Shown here one piece after another: positions 8,348-15,730 of a stretch of DNA of 47,712 nt (positions are counted from its first letter, which is position 1; each line of letters opens with the position of its first letter). Source of the stretch: Castellaniella sp036379515 (GTDB taxonomy: Bacteria; Pseudomonadota; Gammaproteobacteria; Burkholderiales; Burkholderiaceae_B); NCBI RefSeq assembly GCF_036379515.1, contig NZ_DASVGN010000012.1, positions 1 through 47,712 on the forward strand, given 5' to 3'. Under the pieces are notes generated by a model. It was given only the letters and a program-made list of their open reading frames with translations, had not been told where the DNA came from and did not search any database. A program made the translations under genes and the position numbers.

Positions 8348-9654
8348 GCAGCCCCCTGCAACAGCTTCTTGATCGAGCGCAACGCCTGGCGCGTGCGGTG
8401 CTCATTCTCGATCAGCGAGAAGCGCACATGATCGTCGCCGTAGTCGCCGAAACCCACGCCGGGGGATACCGCCACCTTGGCGTCTTCCAACAGGCGCTTG
8501 GAGAACTCCAGCGAGCCCAGCGCGCGGAACGGCTCGGGGATTTTCGCCCAGACGAACATCGTTGCCTGCGGCTTCTCTACCGGCCAACCGGCCTTGTTGA
8601 GGCCGTCGCAGAGCACGTCGCGACGTTTGCGGTACATCTCGCAGATCTCGGCCACGCACGCCTGCGGCCCCTCCAGCGCGGCGATCGCGGCGACCTGGAT
8701 CGGCGTGAACATGCCGTAGTCGAGATAACTCTTGATCCGTGTCAGCGCGCCAACCAGGGTTGGATTGCCGCTCATGAACCCGACCCGCCAGCCCGGCATG
8801 TTGTAGCTCTTGGACAGGGTGAAAAACTCCACTGCGATGTCCTTGGCGCCCGGCACCTGCAATACGCTGGGGGCTTGGTAGCCGTCAAACACGATGTCGG
8901 CGTAGGCCAGGTCATGCACCAGCCAGATGCCATACTCGCGGCAGATCGCCACCACTTTTTCGAAGAACGCGAGGTCGACGCACTGGGTGGTCGGATTGGC
9001 CGGAAAGTTGAGGATCAGCATCTTCGGCGCGGGCATCGTCTCCTTGATGCCTTTCGCAAGCTCCTCGAAGAAATCCACTTCTGGCCCAATGCGCACGTGG
9101 CGCACATCCGCCCCCGCCAATACCGTCCCGAACGGGTGGATCGGATAGGCCGGGTTGGGCACCAGCACGGTGTCGCCCGGAGCCAGCGTGGCAAAAGCCA
9201 GATGCGCCAGGCCTTCCTTGGAGCCGATGGTGGCGATGACCTCGGTATCCGGGTCCAGTTCGACCTTGTAGCGCGTGCGATACCAGCTCGCCATCGCGCG
9301 ACGCATACGCGGAATGCCCTTGCTGACCGAATAGCGGTGCGTGTGCACGGCGCCATCGACACGATGCTCGGGCTTGATGTAGTCGGAATCGGTGCCGCGC
9401 ACCGCCACTTCCACCAACTTGTCGACGATGTGTTTCGGCGTGGGCTGGTCGGGATTGCCCATGCCGAAATCGATGATGTCCTCGCCGCGGGCGCGTGCAG
9501 CCTTTTTCAGGTCACCGACAATGTTGAAGACATAAGGCGGCAAACGCTGGATGCGCGGGAAACTGGCCTTCGGCGTGGCCGGCACGGGACTGTTCACGAT
9601 TTCACCTTGAAGCGGAGCAGGAGCGGCGTCGGCCGATGCATGGGCATCTGTCAT
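8344..9654 (-). CDS. alaC: AlaC-type alanine-glutamate aminotransferase (class I/II, PLP)
   Basis: About 436 residues from ATG 9654; a TTG at 9672 is an alternative, and neither has a strong Shine-Dalgarno site. Typical motifs are LPPYVFN, the fold-type-I motif SNPT-like FPANPTTQC, HDLAYADI, and the PLP lysine in LSKSYNM. AlaC makes alanine from pyruvate and glutamate. Compared with the E. coli enzyme as I recall it there is an N-terminal extension of roughly 25-30 residues, and about 16 extra residues at 87-105 within the usual RPDTHxYS region near the active-site entrance. It heads the alaC-hom-thrC-recJ operon; a hairpin at 9700-9730 separates it from nlpD. Confidence 0.92.
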   Translation of the reverse strand: MTDAHASADAAPAPLQGEIVNSPVPATPKASFPRIQRLPPYVFNIVGDLKKAARARGEDIIDFGMGNPDQPTPKHIVDKLVEVAVRGTDSDYIKPEHRVDGAVHTHRYSVSKGIPRMRRAMASWYRTRYKVELDPDTEVIATIGSKEGLAHLAFATLAPGDTVLVPNPAYPIHPFGTVLAGADVRHVRIGPEVDFFEELAKGIKETMPAPKMLILNFPANPTTQCVDLAFFEKVVAICREYGIWLVHDLAYADIVFDGYQAPSVLQVPGAKDIAVEFFTLSKSYNMPGWRVGFMSGNPTLVGALTRIKSYLDYGMFTPIQVAAIAALEGPQACVAEICEMYRKRRDVLCDGLNKAGWPVEKPQATMFVWAKIPEPFRALGSLEFSKRLLEDAKVAVSPGVGFGDYGDDHVRFSLIENEHRTRQALRSIKKLLQGAA

Positions 9655-9699
9655 CGGTAACGAGCGCGTCAACCTGTTATTACATCATGCTGCGCGCGC

Positions 9700-9730
9700 T
9701 TGCGCCATGCCCGAGACCGGGCTGGCGCAA
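9700..9730 (-). terminator. Strong hairpin between nlpD and alaC
   Basis: TTGCGCCA (9700-9707) pairs with TGGCGCAA (9723-9730), with an inner GCCCG/CGGGC stem and a one-base bulge. It begins four bases after the nlpD stop. No T-run follows on the minus strand, so it may be a weak or Rho-assisted terminator, or an mRNA-stabilising 3' end. Confidence 0.5.
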
Positions 9731-9734
9731 CAGA

Positions 9735-10583
9735 TCAGCGCCGCGGCAGTAGCGACAACGGATCAACCGGCCGGCCGCGGTCACGGATCTCGAAATGCAG
9801 TTCGTCATGGTGTTCCGGCCCCTCGCCCATTTCCGCGATGGGCTGCCCGGCACGCACCCATTGCCCTTCCTGCACCAACAACTTCTGGTTGTAGCCGTAG
9901 GCCGACAGGTAGCGCTCGTCGTGCTTGATGATGATCAGTTCACCATAACCCTTCAGGGCCCCCCCGCTGTACACCACCTTGCCGGGTGCGGCAGCGACGA
10001 CGGTCTGGCCCAGGCGACCGGCGATATTGATGCCTTTTGAACCCTGATCCGGATCGAACTGCTGCACCACCTGGCCATCCACCGGCCACTGCCAGTGGGT
10101 GTCGCTGAAGGCCTGGCTGCCAGGCGGCGGGATCGTGTCAACGGGCGTCGTCGGCGCAGGCGCGAGAATCATCGGTGACGGGCGCGAGGCCGCCACAACC
10201 GGTGCAGTTCGTATTGTCGCCCCCGATGTCGCTGGGGCACTGCTGCCGCGGCTTGCTTGCCGTGGCGCATGCAAACGCAGGCGCTGGCCAGGATAGATGG
10301 TGTAGTTGCTGCCGATGCCATTCCAGGCTGCGAGGTCGTGATAATCAAGGTTGTTGCGGAAGGCAATGGAATACAGCGTGTCGCCTTTCTGGACCACGGT
10401 ATAGCCGCTGCCACCCGACGCAGCGACACGATGATGACGGTAACCGTGGTACCCGCTGCCATTCCAGCTCAACATGCTGGTGCAGCCGCCCAGGAGGATG
10501 ATCAGGCAAAACTGGGCAATGACCCGCAACGACCGCTGCCGGTACCGGCGCAAGCCACGGCGGCGATGATCGCCCGCCGTCAT
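9735..10583 (-). CDS. nlpD: NlpD-like lipoprotein: LysM plus degenerate LytM/M23 domain
   Basis: 282 residues from ATG 10583. A signal peptide ends in the lipobox LLGGC with lipidated C34. A LysM peptidoglycan-binding domain lies at about 58-106, then a proline-rich linker, then an M23/LytM domain to the end. The zinc-ligand positions are altered: KGINIAG replaces the active HxGxD type, and LHFE replaces HxH. So it is probably not an enzyme but an activator of a cell-wall amidase such as AmiC at the division septum. The ATG overlaps the stop of the DedA gene (ATGA), which fixes this start over a longer frame. rpoS, the usual next gene, is absent. Confidence 0.9.
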   Translation of the reverse strand: MTAGDHRRRGLRRYRQRSLRVIAQFCLIILLGGCTSMLSWNGSGYHGYRHHRVAASGGSGYTVVQKGDTLYSIAFRNNLDYHDLAAWNGIGSNYTIYPGQRLRLHAPRQASRGSSAPATSGATIRTAPVVAASRPSPMILAPAPTTPVDTIPPPGSQAFSDTHWQWPVDGQVVQQFDPDQGSKGINIAGRLGQTVVAAAPGKVVYSGGALKGYGELIIIKHDERYLSAYGYNQKLLVQEGQWVRAGQPIAEMGEGPEHHDELHFEIRDRGRPVDPLSLLPRR

Positions 10584-11191
10584 GCGCGCCGCCGCCGCAG
10601 GAACCAGACCAGCCAGCCCGCCACCAGCAGGATGACGACAATGCCGACCTCGTGACTGTAGCCGCGCATCATCTTCACTGCGGGTGGTCCGAGATAGTAG
10701 CCCAGGGCCAGCTCGATGGCGCACAACAACGCCGCGCCAGCCACGGTCCAGAGCACGAAATGCGCCTTGTTCATGCCGAACACGCCGGCAGGCAGGGAAA
10801 TCAAATGACGAATCACCGGCAGCAGGCGGCCGACAAAAGTCGCCAGCGATGCATTACGCAGGAACAGCCGCTCCGCCTGATGGTAGTGAGGCGGATCGAT
10901 CAACAGAAAGCGGCCATAACGCAGCAGGAATGCACGACCCAGGGTGCGACCCAGCACATAGTTGATGGAAGCGCCCAGCAGTGATCCGCCCGCACCCGCG
11001 GCCACGGCCAGTGTCGGATCGAGCCGGCCCGCGCTGGCCAGGTAGCCGGCTGGGATCATCACCAACTCGGCCGGCACCGGAAACAGGCACGATTCCAGTG
11101 TCATCAACAGGAAAATTTCACCATAACCCAGGGTGCCGTAGAGGTGGTTCAGCCAGACCTGGAATTCTCCAAACACCCTAACCCCCGCCAA
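10580..11191 (-). CDS. DedA-family inner membrane protein
   Basis: Up to 203 residues. A DedA/SNARE-associated core has several hydrophobic segments (about 20-45, 55-75, 145-170, 180-198), the motif FxPVPAELVMIPAG near 37-50, and GRLLPVIR near 121-128. DedA proteins are thought to be proton-driven lipid flippases or transporters needed for envelope homeostasis. The start is uncertain: TTG 11191 has no Shine-Dalgarno site, while GTG 11176 lies behind a GGGGG run. It sits between pcm (30 bases upstream) and nlpD (4-base overlap), as in gammaproteobacterial surE-pcm-DedA-nlpD clusters. Confidence 0.85.
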   Translation of the reverse strand: MAGVRVFGEFQVWLNHLYGTLGYGEIFLLMTLESCLFPVPAELVMIPAGYLASAGRLDPTLAVAAGAGGSLLGASINYVLGRTLGRAFLLRYGRFLLIDPPHYHQAERLFLRNASLATFVGRLLPVIRHLISLPAGVFGMNKAHFVLWTVAGAALLCAIELALGYYLGPPAVKMMRGYSHEVGIVVILLVAGWLVWFLRRRRA

Positions 11192-11221
11192 TATTGAGGC
11201 GACTGACCACGGCGGAAATCA

Positions 11222-11887
11222 TCAAACCTTGCCCGGTAGCAGGGGTACGAAACTGACGGCCGAGACATCCTGCGCCTCCAGACCATGTGGAGTGCGATCG
11301 ATCACGCGCAGCTGCTGGTGGCCTGGCGGCCCCACCGGAATGACCATGCGCCCACCACGCGCGAGCTGCTTGAGCAGTGCGCGCGGTACCTCCGCCGCCG
11401 CCGCGGTGACGATGATGCCATCGTAGGGCGCATGGGCCGCCCAGCCTTCCCCGCCATCGGCATAGCCGCAATGGATATTGCGGTAGCCCAGCCGACGCAG
11501 CCGCGCTCGTGCCTGCTCCGCCAACGGCTTGATCCGTTCCACCGAGAAAACCGCTGCGAACACTTCGGCCAGCACCGCGCTCTGGTAACCGGAACCGGTA
11601 CCGACTTCCAGTACTTTCTTGCGGATACCGCCCTGCAACAGCAACTGCGTCATCAACGCCACGATGTACGGCTGCGAGATGGTCTGCGACAAGCCGATCG
11701 GCAGTGGCTTGTTCTTGTAGGCTTCCGTATGCCATGCGTCTTCGACAAATTCGTGCCGCGGCAGTTTGCCAATTGCGGCCAACACACGCCCATCGTCAAT
11801 ACGCTGGGCGCGCAGTTCGCGCACCAGGCGTGCGCGCGCGGCCGGCAGTGCCGACCCCAGTTCCTGCTTCGGCATCGGTGTCGACAT
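11222..11887 (-). CDS. pcm: Protein-L-isoaspartate O-methyltransferase
   Basis: 221 residues from ATG 11887, two bases after the surE stop, so coupled to it. A Rossmann-type methyltransferase with the SAM-binding glycine motif VLEVGTGSGYQ and the family motif LPIGLSQTISQPYIVA preceding it. It methylates isoaspartyl residues in aged proteins with S-adenosylmethionine, starting their repair. The cytoplasmic enzyme is usually co-transcribed with surE, as here. A second ATG four codons later is possible. Confidence 0.95.
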   Translation of the reverse strand: MSTPMPKQELGSALPAARARLVRELRAQRIDDGRVLAAIGKLPRHEFVEDAWHTEAYKNKPLPIGLSQTISQPYIVALMTQLLLQGGIRKKVLEVGTGSGYQSAVLAEVFAAVFSVERIKPLAEQARARLRRLGYRNIHCGYADGGEGWAAHAPYDGIIVTAAAAEVPRALLKQLARGGRMVIPVGPPGHQQLRVIDRTPHGLEAQDVSAVSFVPLLPGKV

Positions 11888-11889
11888 GC

Positions 11890-12636
11890 TCACAAACCCC
11901 GCGCCCAGGTTTTCAGGTTGTCGATCACGGCATGCCGGGTGAGATCGACCAGCAACGGCGTAATTGAGACGCGCCTTTGTTGCACAGCGTAGAAATCGGT
12001 CCCCGGGCCGCAATCCTGCTCGCTCCCGGTGCCGCCTATCCACCAGATCGGCCGGCCACGGGGGTCGTGCGTCGGTTGTGCGGCTTCGGCCATGTGCCGG
12101 TTGCCGAGTCGGGTCACCTCGAAGCCCTGCAGCTGCGCGTAGGGCAGGTCCGGCACATTGACGTTGAGGATGGTATCGCCCGGCAAAGGTGCCTGCTGCA
12201 GCCTTTCTACCAGTTCCAGCGTCACGCGCGCGGCAGTCGGGTAGTGCTCGGGCGCATAACTGACGTTGGAAACGGCAATCGCTGAATAGCCCAGATGGCG
12301 CCCCTCCATCGCGGCCGCCACGGTGCCCGAGTAGAGCGTGTCATCGCCCAGGTTGGTGCCTGCGTTGATGCCGGAAACGACCATGTCAGGCGTCTCTTCG
12401 AGCAAGCCGGTCAGCGCCAGGTGGACGCAATCGGTCGGCGTACCGTCAACGCACCAGGTCCCGTCGGCGTGACGCTGTACACGCAGGGGGCTGAGCAACG
12501 TCAGCGAGTTGGACGCGCCGCTGCGGTTACGATCGGGAGCCACGATCGACAGCGCGTGTTTGTCGCGTAGGCAATCAGCCAGGCAGCGCAGGCCGGGGGC
12601 CATGCAGCCGTCATCGTTGGAAAGGAGTATGCGCAT
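11890..12636 (-). CDS. surE: 5'/3'-nucleotidase SurE
   Basis: 248 residues from ATG 12636; a longer frame to 12663 exists, but MRILLSNDDG is the conserved family start. Metal-binding D8-D9 in SNDDG, the GASNSLT loop and SGINAGTNLGDD are all present. One small difference is SNDDGCMAPG, where most homologues I recall have tyrosine at the cysteine. SurE hydrolyses nucleoside monophosphates and polyphosphate and supports stationary-phase survival. It is the first gene of surE-pcm-DedA-nlpD and is divergent from the Smr gene 58 bases away. CAGGAAACC lies upstream of its start. Confidence 0.95.
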   Translation of the reverse strand: MRILLSNDDGCMAPGLRCLADCLRDKHALSIVAPDRNRSGASNSLTLLSPLRVQRHADGTWCVDGTPTDCVHLALTGLLEETPDMVVSGINAGTNLGDDTLYSGTVAAAMEGRHLGYSAIAVSNVSYAPEHYPTAARVTLELVERLQQAPLPGDTILNVNVPDLPYAQLQGFEVTRLGNRHMAEAAQPTHDPRGRPIWWIGGTGSEQDCGPGTDFYAVQQRRVSITPLLVDLTRHAVIDNLKTWARGL

Positions 12637-12694
12637 CGGGGAATGGGTTTCCTGCAAGCGCAAAGTTTAACGGCATGCGCGCTATCATGCGCGC
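12637..12694 (+). promoter_or_regulatory. Divergent surE/smr promoter region; smr may be leaderless
   Basis: A -10-like TATCAT lies at 12683-12688, seven bases before the smr ATG at 12695, which would place transcription start at or next to the ATG. No Shine-Dalgarno site precedes that ATG. The nonamer CATGCGCGC occurs twice (12674-12682 and 12686-12694). No convincing -35 was found. The surE promoter must lie in the same 58 bases. Confidence 0.4.
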
Positions 12695-13258
12695 ATGAAG
12701 CAGCCGCTGCCACCTGAAGAACTGGAGATTTTCCGCGCGGCAATGGCGGAAGTGCGGCGGCATCCACCAACCAGCCGCGTTTCAACGCAGACGGCCAGAC
12801 CAACTACCCGCCCGCGCAGTCTCGAAGCCGATGAACAGGCGGTGCTTGACGAACTGTGGCGCGGCCCGTTCGAGCCCGATCCGGTCGACAGCGTTGACGC
12901 TCTCGCCTACCGCGGCGACGGCATCCAGGATTCGGTCTGGCGGCGGTTGCGTCGCGGCGGTTATCGCATCGGCGCGGAACTCGACCTGCATGGTTACAAC
13001 CGCGACCGGGCCTATCACGCAGTCGCCGGATTCCTGGCCGATTGCCAAAACCGCGACCTGCGCTGTGTCCGCATCATTCACGGCAAGGGCCTGGGTTCGC
13101 CCAATACCGGGCCGGTCATCCGCAGCCTGCTGGACGGCTGGCTACGTCGCCGGAAGGATGTGCTGGCGTTCTGCGCCGCTCGCCCGCACGATGGCGGTAC
13201 CGGTGCCGCCTACGTGCTGCTGCGCACCCAGGGCGGCGGTACCAATCAACGCAGGTAG
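12695..13258 (+). CDS. Smr-domain protein (SmrA/SmrB-like)
   Basis: 187 residues. A charged, poorly conserved N-terminal half (about 1-90) is followed by a C-terminal Smr domain with LDLHGYN near 97-103 and IIHGKG near 128-133, the two conserved motifs of the family. Smr domains are nucleases; SmrB in E. coli cleaves mRNA at collided ribosomes. Which paralogue this is cannot be decided by eye. It is the only plus-strand gene in the left block and its 3' end overlaps the ispD 3' end by 13 bases. Confidence 0.88.
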   Translation: MKQPLPPEELEIFRAAMAEVRRHPPTSRVSTQTARPTTRPRSLEADEQAVLDELWRGPFEPDPVDSVDALAYRGDGIQDSVWRRLRRGGYRIGAELDLHGYNRDRAYHAVAGFLADCQNRDLRCVRIIHGKGLGSPNTGPVIRSLLDGWLRRRKDVLAFCAARPHDGGTGAAYVLLRTQGGGTNQRR

Positions 13259-13959
13259 GCAGCGCGCGACAGCCAGAACTCGGCCAGCGGAACATCCTCC
13301 GGATAGGTCACTTTCACGTTGCTCTCGCGGCCCTTGATCAAGCGCGGTCGATAGCCGGCCGCCTCCATCACCGCAGCCTCATCGACAAACTTGTCCCCCC
13401 GGCCGTTGCACTTTTGCAGCGCAGCGCGCAGCAGGTCAAGACGGAAGATCTGCGGACTTTGTGCGCGCCACAGTGCGGTGCTGTCCAGCGTTGCTGTCGC
13501 GCGTTCGCGGTTTTCGCGTTTGAGTATTTCGTTCAACGGCATGGCCAGCAAACCACCGTGCTCATCATCAGCCTCGTCGCACAAACGTTCAATGTCGTCG
13601 ACCGTGACGCAGGGACGGGCTGCATCGTGGATCAGAACCTGTACCGGGGCGCCCAACCCGGCGCTCAGTTCGGCGACTGCGGTCAGGCCGATCAGTACCG
13701 AATCCATGCGCGCGGTGCCGCCGGTCAGCGGCACGATCTTGGGGTGGCGGGCAATCGGCAGCCGGGCGAACTCGGTATCGCCGCGCGGCAGTACCAGCAC
13801 CACGCCATCGATCCATTCAGCTTGCAGGAATGGCGTCACGCTCCATTCCAGCATGGACAGGCCCGCCAGAGGCAGATACTGCTTGGGACGGCCCAGCCTC
13901 ATGCGGCTCCCTTCGCCGGCAGAGGGCAGTACCGCCCAATAACGAGGAGATTTGGTCAC
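13246..13959 (-). CDS. ispD: 2-C-methyl-D-erythritol 4-phosphate cytidylyltransferase
   Basis: 237 residues from GTG 13959, 16 bases after the ftsB stop. A nucleotidyltransferase with the N-terminal CTP-binding loop (PSAGEGSRM and PKQY, about 12-28) and IHDAARP at 110-116. It forms CDP-methylerythritol in the non-mevalonate isoprenoid pathway. At 141-147 it has PLNEILK where homologues I recall have PVxDTxK, so the conserved aspartate-threonine pair is glutamate-isoleucine here. ispF, often the next gene or fused, is absent; the Smr gene converges instead. The call is secure; full activity is likely but the motif change is unusual. Confidence 0.92.
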   Translation of the reverse strand: MTKSPRYWAVLPSAGEGSRMRLGRPKQYLPLAGLSMLEWSVTPFLQAEWIDGVVLVLPRGDTEFARLPIARHPKIVPLTGGTARMDSVLIGLTAVAELSAGLGAPVQVLIHDAARPCVTVDDIERLCDEADDEHGGLLAMPLNEILKRENRERATATLDSTALWRAQSPQIFRLDLLRAALQKCNGRGDKFVDEAAVMEAAGYRPRLIKGRESNVKVTYPEDVPLAEFWLSRAAYLR

Positions 13960-13975
13960 GCCGAAGCGCTAGTGG

Positions 13976-14263
13976 TTAATTGCGCTGGACGACGAGGTAG
14001 AAGGTTTCGCCATTGCGGATCATACCCAACTCGCTCCGTGCACGAGCCTCGATGGCCTGGCCACCCTTGCCGAGATCATCAACCTCGGCCTGCAGCGCCG
14101 AATTCCGCTTGCCGAGCGCATCGTCCTGGCGGGTGGCCTGGTCGACGGCAACCTGCAGGCGGTGGCGAGGCAACATCCCACCATCACCCAACCAGAGACG
14201 ATACTGCAGCGCCGCCAGCAACCCGATCAAGGCAATGACCAGCAATCTGCGTTGACTCAACAT
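13976..14263 (-). CDS. ftsB: Cell division protein FtsB
   Basis: 95 residues from ATG 14263. A short cytoplasmic tail precedes one membrane helix at about 7-24, then a periplasmic coiled-coil heptad region (about 35-75), then the ARSELGMIRNGETFY-type ending conserved in FtsB. It bridges FtsL and FtsQ in the divisome. Gene order eno-ftsB is classic in Beta- and Gammaproteobacteria. The longer open frame upstream (to 14533) lies inside eno antiframe and is not used. No strong Shine-Dalgarno site is seen. Confidence 0.93.
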   Translation of the reverse strand: MLSQRRLLVIALIGLLAALQYRLWLGDGGMLPRHRLQVAVDQATRQDDALGKRNSALQAEVDDLGKGGQAIEARARSELGMIRNGETFYLVVQRN

Positions 14264-14348
14264 CGATTGATCCGTGGCGCCCCCGACAATGCTGTAGGCG
14301 CATAGTGCTCCAGACCGCACCAGAACGACAAGATGAAGGGATCGAATA

Positions 14349-15638
14349 TCAATCCAGTTCCACCGGGAACGCCGTGATGCCGGGATAACGCGCTTGCGCA
14401 CCGAGCATGCGTTCGATCCGCAGCAGCTGGTTGTACTTGGCGATGCGATCGGAACGGCACAGGGACCCGGTCTTGATCTGGGTGGCGGCGGTGCCGACGG
14501 CGATGTCGGCGATGGTCGAGTCTTCGGTTTCACCCGAGCGGTGGGAAATAATGGCGGTATAACCCGCGCGCTTGGCCATTTCGATGGCGGCGAAGGTCTC
14601 GGTCAGCGTACCGATCTGGTTGACCTTGATGAGGATGGAATTGGCAATTCCCTGGTCGATGCCTTTTTTCAGGATCTTGGTGTTGGTGACGAACAGGTCG
14701 TCGCCCACCAGTTGCACCTTGCGCCCCAATTCTTCGGTGAGCAGCTTCCAGCCATCCCAATCGCCCTCAGCCATGCCGTCTTCGATCGAGACGATCGGAT
14801 ATTTGTCGCACCACGATGCCAGCAAGTTGGCAAAGTCACGCGAATTGAGCGAAATGCCGCCCTCACCCGCCAGATGATACTGACCATCGCGGTAGAACTC
14901 GGAGCTGGCGCAATCCAGCCCCAGCAGCACCTGCGTGCCTGCCTCGTAGCCCGCCTCGGCAATCGCCTTCAGGATGAGCTCGATGGCGGCCTCGTGGTTG
15001 GCCACGTTGGGGGCAAACCCGCCTTCGTCGCCCACGGCGGTGGACATGCCGGCCTTGCCAATGATCTTCTTGAGCGTATGGAAAATTTCAGCGCCCATGC
15101 GCAGGGCTTCGCGGAAACTGCTGGCGCCCACCGGCAGGATCATGAATTCCTGCAGGTCCAGCGTGTTGTTGGCATGCGCGCCACCATTGATGACGTTCAT
15201 CATGGGCACCGGCATCTGCATGGGGCCGCTGCCTCCAAAGTAGCGATAGAGCGACAAACCCGCATCGTCGGCCGCCGCACGGGCCATCGCCATGCTGGCC
15301 GCCAGGATGGCATTGGCCCCCAACCGGCTCTTGTCTTCGGTGCCGTCGAGGTCGATCAGCGTACGATCGATGAAAGCCTGCTCCTGGGCATCCAGCCCCA
15401 TGAGCGCCTCGGAGATTTCGGTATTGACGTGTTCCACCGCCTTCAGGACGCCTTTGCCCTGGTAGCGCGATTTGTCGCCATCCCGCAGCTCGATGGCCTC
15501 GCGCGAACCTGTCGAGGCTCCGGACGGCACAGCTGCACGGCCCATGGCACCTGATTCCAGGAGCACGTCGCACTCCACGGTGGGGTTGCCGCGTGAATCC
15601 AGAATCTCACGCCCGATGATGTCTACGATTGCACTCAT
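14349..15638 (-). CDS. eno: Enolase
   Basis: 429 residues from ATG 15638, with AGGA about twelve bases upstream. It converts 2-phosphoglycerate to phosphoenolpyruvate. The substrate loop SGASTG, VGDEGGFAP, the metal site SIEDGM, the catalytic lysine in SILIKVNQIGT and the signature SHRSGETEDS are all intact. The N-terminal two thirds resemble betaproteobacterial enolases. The last 30-40 residues (TAATQIKTGSLCRSDR and the LGAQARYPG ending) look more gammaproteobacterial from memory. It lies exactly between a gamma-like and a beta-like gene neighbourhood; see the finding on a possible seam. Confidence 0.97.
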   Translation of the reverse strand: MSAIVDIIGREILDSRGNPTVECDVLLESGAMGRAAVPSGASTGSREAIELRDGDKSRYQGKGVLKAVEHVNTEISEALMGLDAQEQAFIDRTLIDLDGTEDKSRLGANAILAASMAMARAAADDAGLSLYRYFGGSGPMQMPVPMMNVINGGAHANNTLDLQEFMILPVGASSFREALRMGAEIFHTLKKIIGKAGMSTAVGDEGGFAPNVANHEAAIELILKAIAEAGYEAGTQVLLGLDCASSEFYRDGQYHLAGEGGISLNSRDFANLLASWCDKYPIVSIEDGMAEGDWDGWKLLTEELGRKVQLVGDDLFVTNTKILKKGIDQGIANSILIKVNQIGTLTETFAAIEMAKRAGYTAIISHRSGETEDSTIADIAVGTAATQIKTGSLCRSDRIAKYNQLLRIERMLGAQARYPGITAFPVELD

Positions 15639-15730
15639 GGTCTGACAGTCCTGCCTGTGGTGGTGGGGAACGAAACCCCAGTATTGTACCGATGGAGTTT
15701 TCTCAGTCTAACAGCTGAAGCGCCCGGGTT

